From positions 1 to 53,407 of the forward strand of contig JBBRYK010000011.1 in NCBI GenBank assembly GCA_038237665.1: a stretch of DNA of 53,407 nucleotides. Reading direction: 5' to 3'. Position 1 is the stretch's first letter. Each line of letters starts with the position of its first letter. A model generated the notes under the pieces. The model was not told the origin of the DNA and ran no database searches. It was given only the letters and a program-made list of their open reading frames with translations. Positions 49,518 to 53,407 of the stretch are shown piece by piece. The stretch is from JBBRYK01 sp038237665. GTDB taxonomy: Bacteria > Actinomycetota > Thermoleophilia > Gaiellales > Gaiellaceae. Both the position numbers and the translations under genes were made by a program.

Positions 49518-49943
49518 CTATCCGGAGCTGCCGACGCCGAGGATGCGGGCCGCCAGCGCCGCCGCGTTCCTGGCCGAGTCCACGCCGACGCAGGCCACCG
49601 GAACTCCGGGAGGCATCTGCACGATCGAAAGGAGCGCGTCCAGTCCGTCGAGCACGCTCTTCGAGGAGCGCAGCGGCACGCCGATCACCGGCAGATCGGT
49701 CTGGGCCGCGACGACGCCCGGCAAGGCCGCCGCGAGCCCGGCACCCGCGATCAGCACCCGGAGCCCGCGCTCCCTCGCCTGGCGCGCGTACTCCGCGACC
49801 GCGTCCGGGTCCCGGTGGGCCGAGCGCACCTCGAACTCGAACGGGATCCCGCGGGCCTCGAGCTCGGCAACCGCGTCCGTCATCCGCTCGCGGTCCGACT
49901 CCGACCCGACGAGGATGCCGACGAGGGGAGATCCGTCAGCCAC
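49518..49943 (-). CDS. purE: N5-carboxyaminoimidazole ribonucleotide mutase
   Basis: A 141-aa protein with the PurE pattern VGILVGSESDRERM, VRSAHRDPDAVAEYA with its catalytic His, and GVPLRSSKSVLDGLDALLSIVQMPPGVPVA. Class I PurE needs PurK to make N5-CAIR; class II uses AIR and CO2 directly. No purK gene lies in this window, so either purK is elsewhere or this is a class II type. The substitutions at GSESD (usually GSxSD) and SAHRDP (usually SAHRTP) are slight. It overlaps purD by 8 bases. Confidence 0.93.
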   Translation of the reverse strand: MADGSPLVGILVGSESDRERMTDAVAELEARGIPFEFEVRSAHRDPDAVAEYARQARERGLRVLIAGAGLAAALPGVVAAQTDLPVIGVPLRSSKSVLDGLDALLSIVQMPPGVPVACVGVDSARNAAALAARILGVGSSG

Positions 49944-51165
49944 CGACCCCGCTCCGTTCTGCCGCGCCGAACGCGATGTCGCGACGATAGCGCGCCCCCG
50001 GGAACGAGATCCGCGCGACCCCCTCGTAGGCGCGGCGCCGCGCCTCGGCCGGCTCGTCGCCGACCCCGGTCACGTCCAGGATCCGGCCCCCGTTCGTGAC
50101 CAGACGGTCGCCGTGCATCGCCGTCGCGGCATGGAAGACGAGCGTGCCTGCAGCCTCGGCCTCTTCGACGCCCGTGATCGGGGTGCCGATGTCGCTCTCG
50201 GCCGGGTATGCGCCGCCCGCCATCACGACCGTCACGGCCGCGCGGTCGGACGCCTTGAGCTCCGTGTCGGGGAGGGAGCCCGAGGCCGCCCCGGCCAGTG
50301 CGCCGAGAAAATCGCCCTCGAGGAGCGGGAGGATCGACTGCGTTTCGGGGTCTCCGAAGCGGCAGTTGAACTCGAGCACCCGAATGCCCTCGTCGGTTCG
50401 CATCAGGCCGGCAAAGAGCGTTCCGATGAAGGGGGTGCCCCGCTCTGCGAGCTCGGTCAGCACCGGCCTGTGCACGGTGTCGAGGATCTCCTCGATCTCG
50501 TGGGTGCCGAGCCCCGGCACGGGGGAGAGAGAGCCCATTCCGCCCGTGTTCGGGCCCTCGTCGCCGTCGCCGATGCGCTTGTAGTCCTGGGCGGCCGGCA
50601 GGGCGAGCGCGCGGCTGCCGTCGCAGAGCGCGAAGACGGAAAGCTCTTCGCCTTCGAGCAGCTCCTCGATCACGATCCGGTCGCCGTACGGGGTCGCGGC
50701 CTTGAGCCCGGCCTCGAGCTCGTCGGCGTCGCGGCAGATGAACACCCCTTTCCCGGCGGCGAGCCCGTCGGCCTTGATCACGCAGGGCGGCCGCGCAACC
50801 GAGAGGGCCGCGGCGGCCGGCACTCCCGCCGCCTGCATCACCTCCTTGGCGAAGCTCTTCGAGCCCTCGATCCTGGCGGCCTCGGCGCTCGGCCCGAATA
50901 CGGCGACGCCGCCGCGGCGGAGGACGTCGCCCACGCCGGCCACGAGGGGCGCTTCCGGTCCGATGACGACCAGCTCGATGTCGAGCGACCGGCAGAGCGC
51001 GAGCAGACCCTCCGCGTCTTCGGCCCGAAGCGGGTGGCAGGCGCCGATCCCGGCGATACCAGGGTTCCCCGGCGCGGTGTGAACCTCGCCACACCCAGGG
51101 CTCGAGGCGAGCTTCCACGCGAGCGCGTGCTCGCGGCCGCCGCCGCCGACGACGAGGACCTTCAC
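49936..51165 (-). CDS. purD: Phosphoribosylamine-glycine ligase (GAR synthetase)
   Basis: A 409-aa ATP-grasp ligase. The N-terminus MKVLVVGGGGREHALAWKLA is diagnostic, IGPEAPLVAGVGD and VIKADGLAAGKGV follow, and FNCRFGDPETQSILPLL holds the metal-binding residues. It makes GAR, the substrate of PurN. It starts 36 bases after purA and overlaps purE by 8 bases. Confidence 0.97.
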   Translation of the reverse strand: MKVLVVGGGGREHALAWKLASSPGCGEVHTAPGNPGIAGIGACHPLRAEDAEGLLALCRSLDIELVVIGPEAPLVAGVGDVLRRGGVAVFGPSAEAARIEGSKSFAKEVMQAAGVPAAAALSVARPPCVIKADGLAAGKGVFICRDADELEAGLKAATPYGDRIVIEELLEGEELSVFALCDGSRALALPAAQDYKRIGDGDEGPNTGGMGSLSPVPGLGTHEIEEILDTVHRPVLTELAERGTPFIGTLFAGLMRTDEGIRVLEFNCRFGDPETQSILPLLEGDFLGALAGAASGSLPDTELKASDRAAVTVVMAGGAYPAESDIGTPITGVEEAEAAGTLVFHAATAMHGDRLVTNGGRILDVTGVGDEPAEARRRAYEGVARISFPGARYRRDIAFGAAERSGVGG

Positions 51166-51201
51166 GGGCGCCAGTGTCTCAAACCGGGTGGCCGGCGATC
51201 A

Positions 51202-52500
<1,299 letters not shown>

Positions 52501-52538
52501 GTGCTGCAGTCTGCCTGACCCGGCGGAGGAGGCTCGGG

Positions 52539-53096
52539 TCAGGCGGCCAGGAGCACGCGGTCGTGCACGCTGGCCGCCAGCGCGTCGACGACTGCCCGCA
52601 GCTCCTCGCGGGTGTCGTCGTCGACCAGGACGCCGTCCTCGGCGAAGCGTGTGGCGACAGGGCCGACGGCGGCCTCGCCTTCGACGACGCGGGCCCCGAT
52701 TGCGGCCAGGACCTTGCGGAGCTCGGCCTGCGCCCACACGGCGCCGAACGCACCCGTGCTCGAGCCGAAGACCGCGACCGGCTTGTTCCGCAGCGGGCTC
52801 GTGGCCAGGGGCCTCGAGACCCAGTCGAGCGCGTTCTTCAGCTGGCCCGGGATCGAGTGGTTGTACTCGGGGGTCGCGAAGAGCAGCGCGTCGGCGCCGG
52901 CGATCGCCGCGCGAAACCGCGCGACGGCCGCCGGCGCGTCCTCGACGTCGTCGTCCTCGTCGTAGGGCGGGACGTCCTTCAGGGCGTCGAAGACCTCGAC
53001 GTCGGCATCCGCCGGCAGGAGCTCGGCGGCAGCGAGGAGCAGCTTCCGGTTCCAGGAGTCCCGGCGCAGGCTGCCCGACACGGCGAGGACGCGCAT
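52539..53096 (-). CDS. NAD(P)H-dependent FMN reductase
   Basis: A 185-aa flavodoxin-fold oxidoreductase. SGSLRRDSWNRKLL is the FMN-phosphate loop, and ALLFATPEYNHSIPGQLKNALDWVSR is the family's active-site and dimer segment (T-P-E-Y-N). It probably reduces quinones, azo compounds or chromate-like acceptors. It is 3 bases downstream of the deleted YceI remnant, with which it was probably co-transcribed from a MarR-controlled promoter. Confidence 0.92.
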   Translation of the reverse strand: MRVLAVSGSLRRDSWNRKLLLAAAELLPADADVEVFDALKDVPPYDEDDDVEDAPAAVARFRAAIAGADALLFATPEYNHSIPGQLKNALDWVSRPLATSPLRNKPVAVFGSSTGAFGAVWAQAELRKVLAAIGARVVEGEAAVGPVATRFAEDGVLVDDDTREELRAVVDALAASVHDRVLLAA

Positions 53097-53098
53097 TG

Positions 53099-53276
53099 TT
53101 AGCGCCTCACCAGATAGAGATCCGCCGAGAGGTCGACGTCGTTCGGCAGGGCAGGGTCGCCGCTCGGCAGCGGCAGGTTCCAGTCCAGCCGACGGCGAAC
53201 TCGACGCGCGAATGGACCGGATCGACGCTCCACGTGCCGGTGGGAAGGGCCGTCGTCCGGGTCAAATGGTGCTCAT
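53099..53276 (-). pseudogene. YceI-family remnant with large internal deletion
   Basis: The N-terminal piece reads ALPTGTWSVDPVHSRVEFAV, the start of a YceI lipocalin-like domain. It runs at once, in another frame, into the C-terminal piece LDWNLPLPSGDPALPNDVDL followed by SADLYLVRR and TAA (53099-53101). Around 120-130 central residues are missing from a family of about 170-190. AGGAGGAG (complement of 53281-53288) precedes an ATG at 53276, but that frame stops after four codons, so there is also damage near the start. It makes no functional isoprenoid-binding protein. Confidence 0.75.
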
Positions 53277-53302
53277 GTCGCTCCTCCTGTCAGTCGCTAT
53301 AC

Positions 53303-53332
53303 TTGACACCGCAAGCAACTGTAGCAGATATT
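53303..53332 (+). promoter_or_regulatory. Candidate promoter/operator between yceI remnant and marR
   Basis: A perfect TTGACA at 53303-53308 is followed after 18 bases by GATATT at 53327-53332, very close to the MarR ATG at 53334. The surrounding A+T-rich stretch contains TACTTGA at 53300-53306 and an inverted TCAAGTA around 53356-53362. These could be MarR half-sites for divergent control. Confidence 0.3.
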
Positions 53333-53333
53333 C

Positions 53334-53407
53334 ATGAGTACACAAGTATTGACCACTCAAGTAGATTCGGCCATGGAGGCCTGGGTTCGGCTGCTCCGCG
53401 GCTGCAC
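53334..53407 (+). CDS. MarR-family transcriptional regulator, N-terminal part, cut by the window end
   Basis: The ATG at 53334 opens a frame to the last base. The visible 24 residues start MSTQVLTTQVDSAMEAWVRL and continue with LRGC, which matches the first helix (AWVRLLR) of MarR regulators. It is divergent from the YceI remnant, a common arrangement in which the MarR protein controls both. The start lies 5-10 bases from the candidate -10 element, so the message would be nearly leaderless or the promoter call is wrong. The rest lies outside the window. Confidence 0.65.
   Translation, partial: MSTQVLTTQVDSAMEAWVRLLRGC

Overview
The window is high-GC DNA with dense, often overlapping genes, many GTG starts and an actinobacterial gene repertoire: a CBS-domain cystathionine beta-synthase next to a MetB-type enzyme, an F420/PPOX-like protein, NlpC/P60 endopeptidases, and a large cyclase-AAA-TPR regulator. 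I infer an actinomycetote, most like the soil Thermoleophilia/Gaiellales type. This comes from gene style and remembered family resemblance, not from a marker gene. No rRNA or convincing tRNA gene is present.

Left part (1-6.4 kb): an IS3 OrfA fragment and a complete IS66-family element (361-1922, 12-bp terminal repeats, single transposase gene) lie directly upstream of a two-gene operon that looks like a split borosin RiPP system. It encodes a 92-aa precursor with a borosin-binding-like helical region and a short V/I-rich C-terminal core (2030-2308), followed by a stand-alone tetrapyrrole-methylase-fold peptide alpha-N-methyltransferase (2329-3099) that retains the residues known in the fungal enzyme OphMA. 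This is the most exciting locus in the window. Facing it is a 1065-aa zinc ribbon-cyclase-AAA-TPR protein that lacks the usual catalytic Asn of class III cyclases.

6.4-22 kb: an ABC exporter, a GT-C-like membrane glycosyltransferase, and a divergent FtsH-like AAA/M41 protease carrying a 337-aa class 3 intein with a LAGLIDADG endonuclease (12127-13137), plus its overlapping membrane partner. These are followed by an M48 protease, two adjacent secreted NlpC/P60 enzymes, an SDR, and a coupled pair of a glycogen-debranching-like glycosidase and a glycosyltransferase.

22-31 kb: a decayed sulfur locus (frameshifted Rrf2 regulator, sulfate-binding-protein/CysA remnant and a left-over inverted repeat), a BolA-glutaredoxin pair, an MFS transporter, a metallo-beta-lactamase-fold hydrolase, YbjQ, MetB, a YcaQ-like glycosylase, a methyltransferase, a repeat-containing lipoprotein and a tyrosine-rich secreted protein behind twin GCCGTTAACGGC palindromes.

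31-53 kb: nearly the whole de novo purine pathway on the minus strand, in transcription order purA, purD, purE, purB, purC, purS, purQ, then purL, purF, then purM, purN, purH and a cystathionine beta-synthase. No purK is visible. The set is split by about 6.5 kb of mostly plus-strand genes (EamA exporter, GNAT, VOC, a VapBC-type toxin-antitoxin pair whose toxin apparently starts with CTG, an exported intradiol dioxygenase, a DUF1361 protein, leucine dehydrogenase-like and unknown proteins). The right edge holds an FMN reductase, an internally deleted YceI remnant and the start of a divergent MarR regulator.
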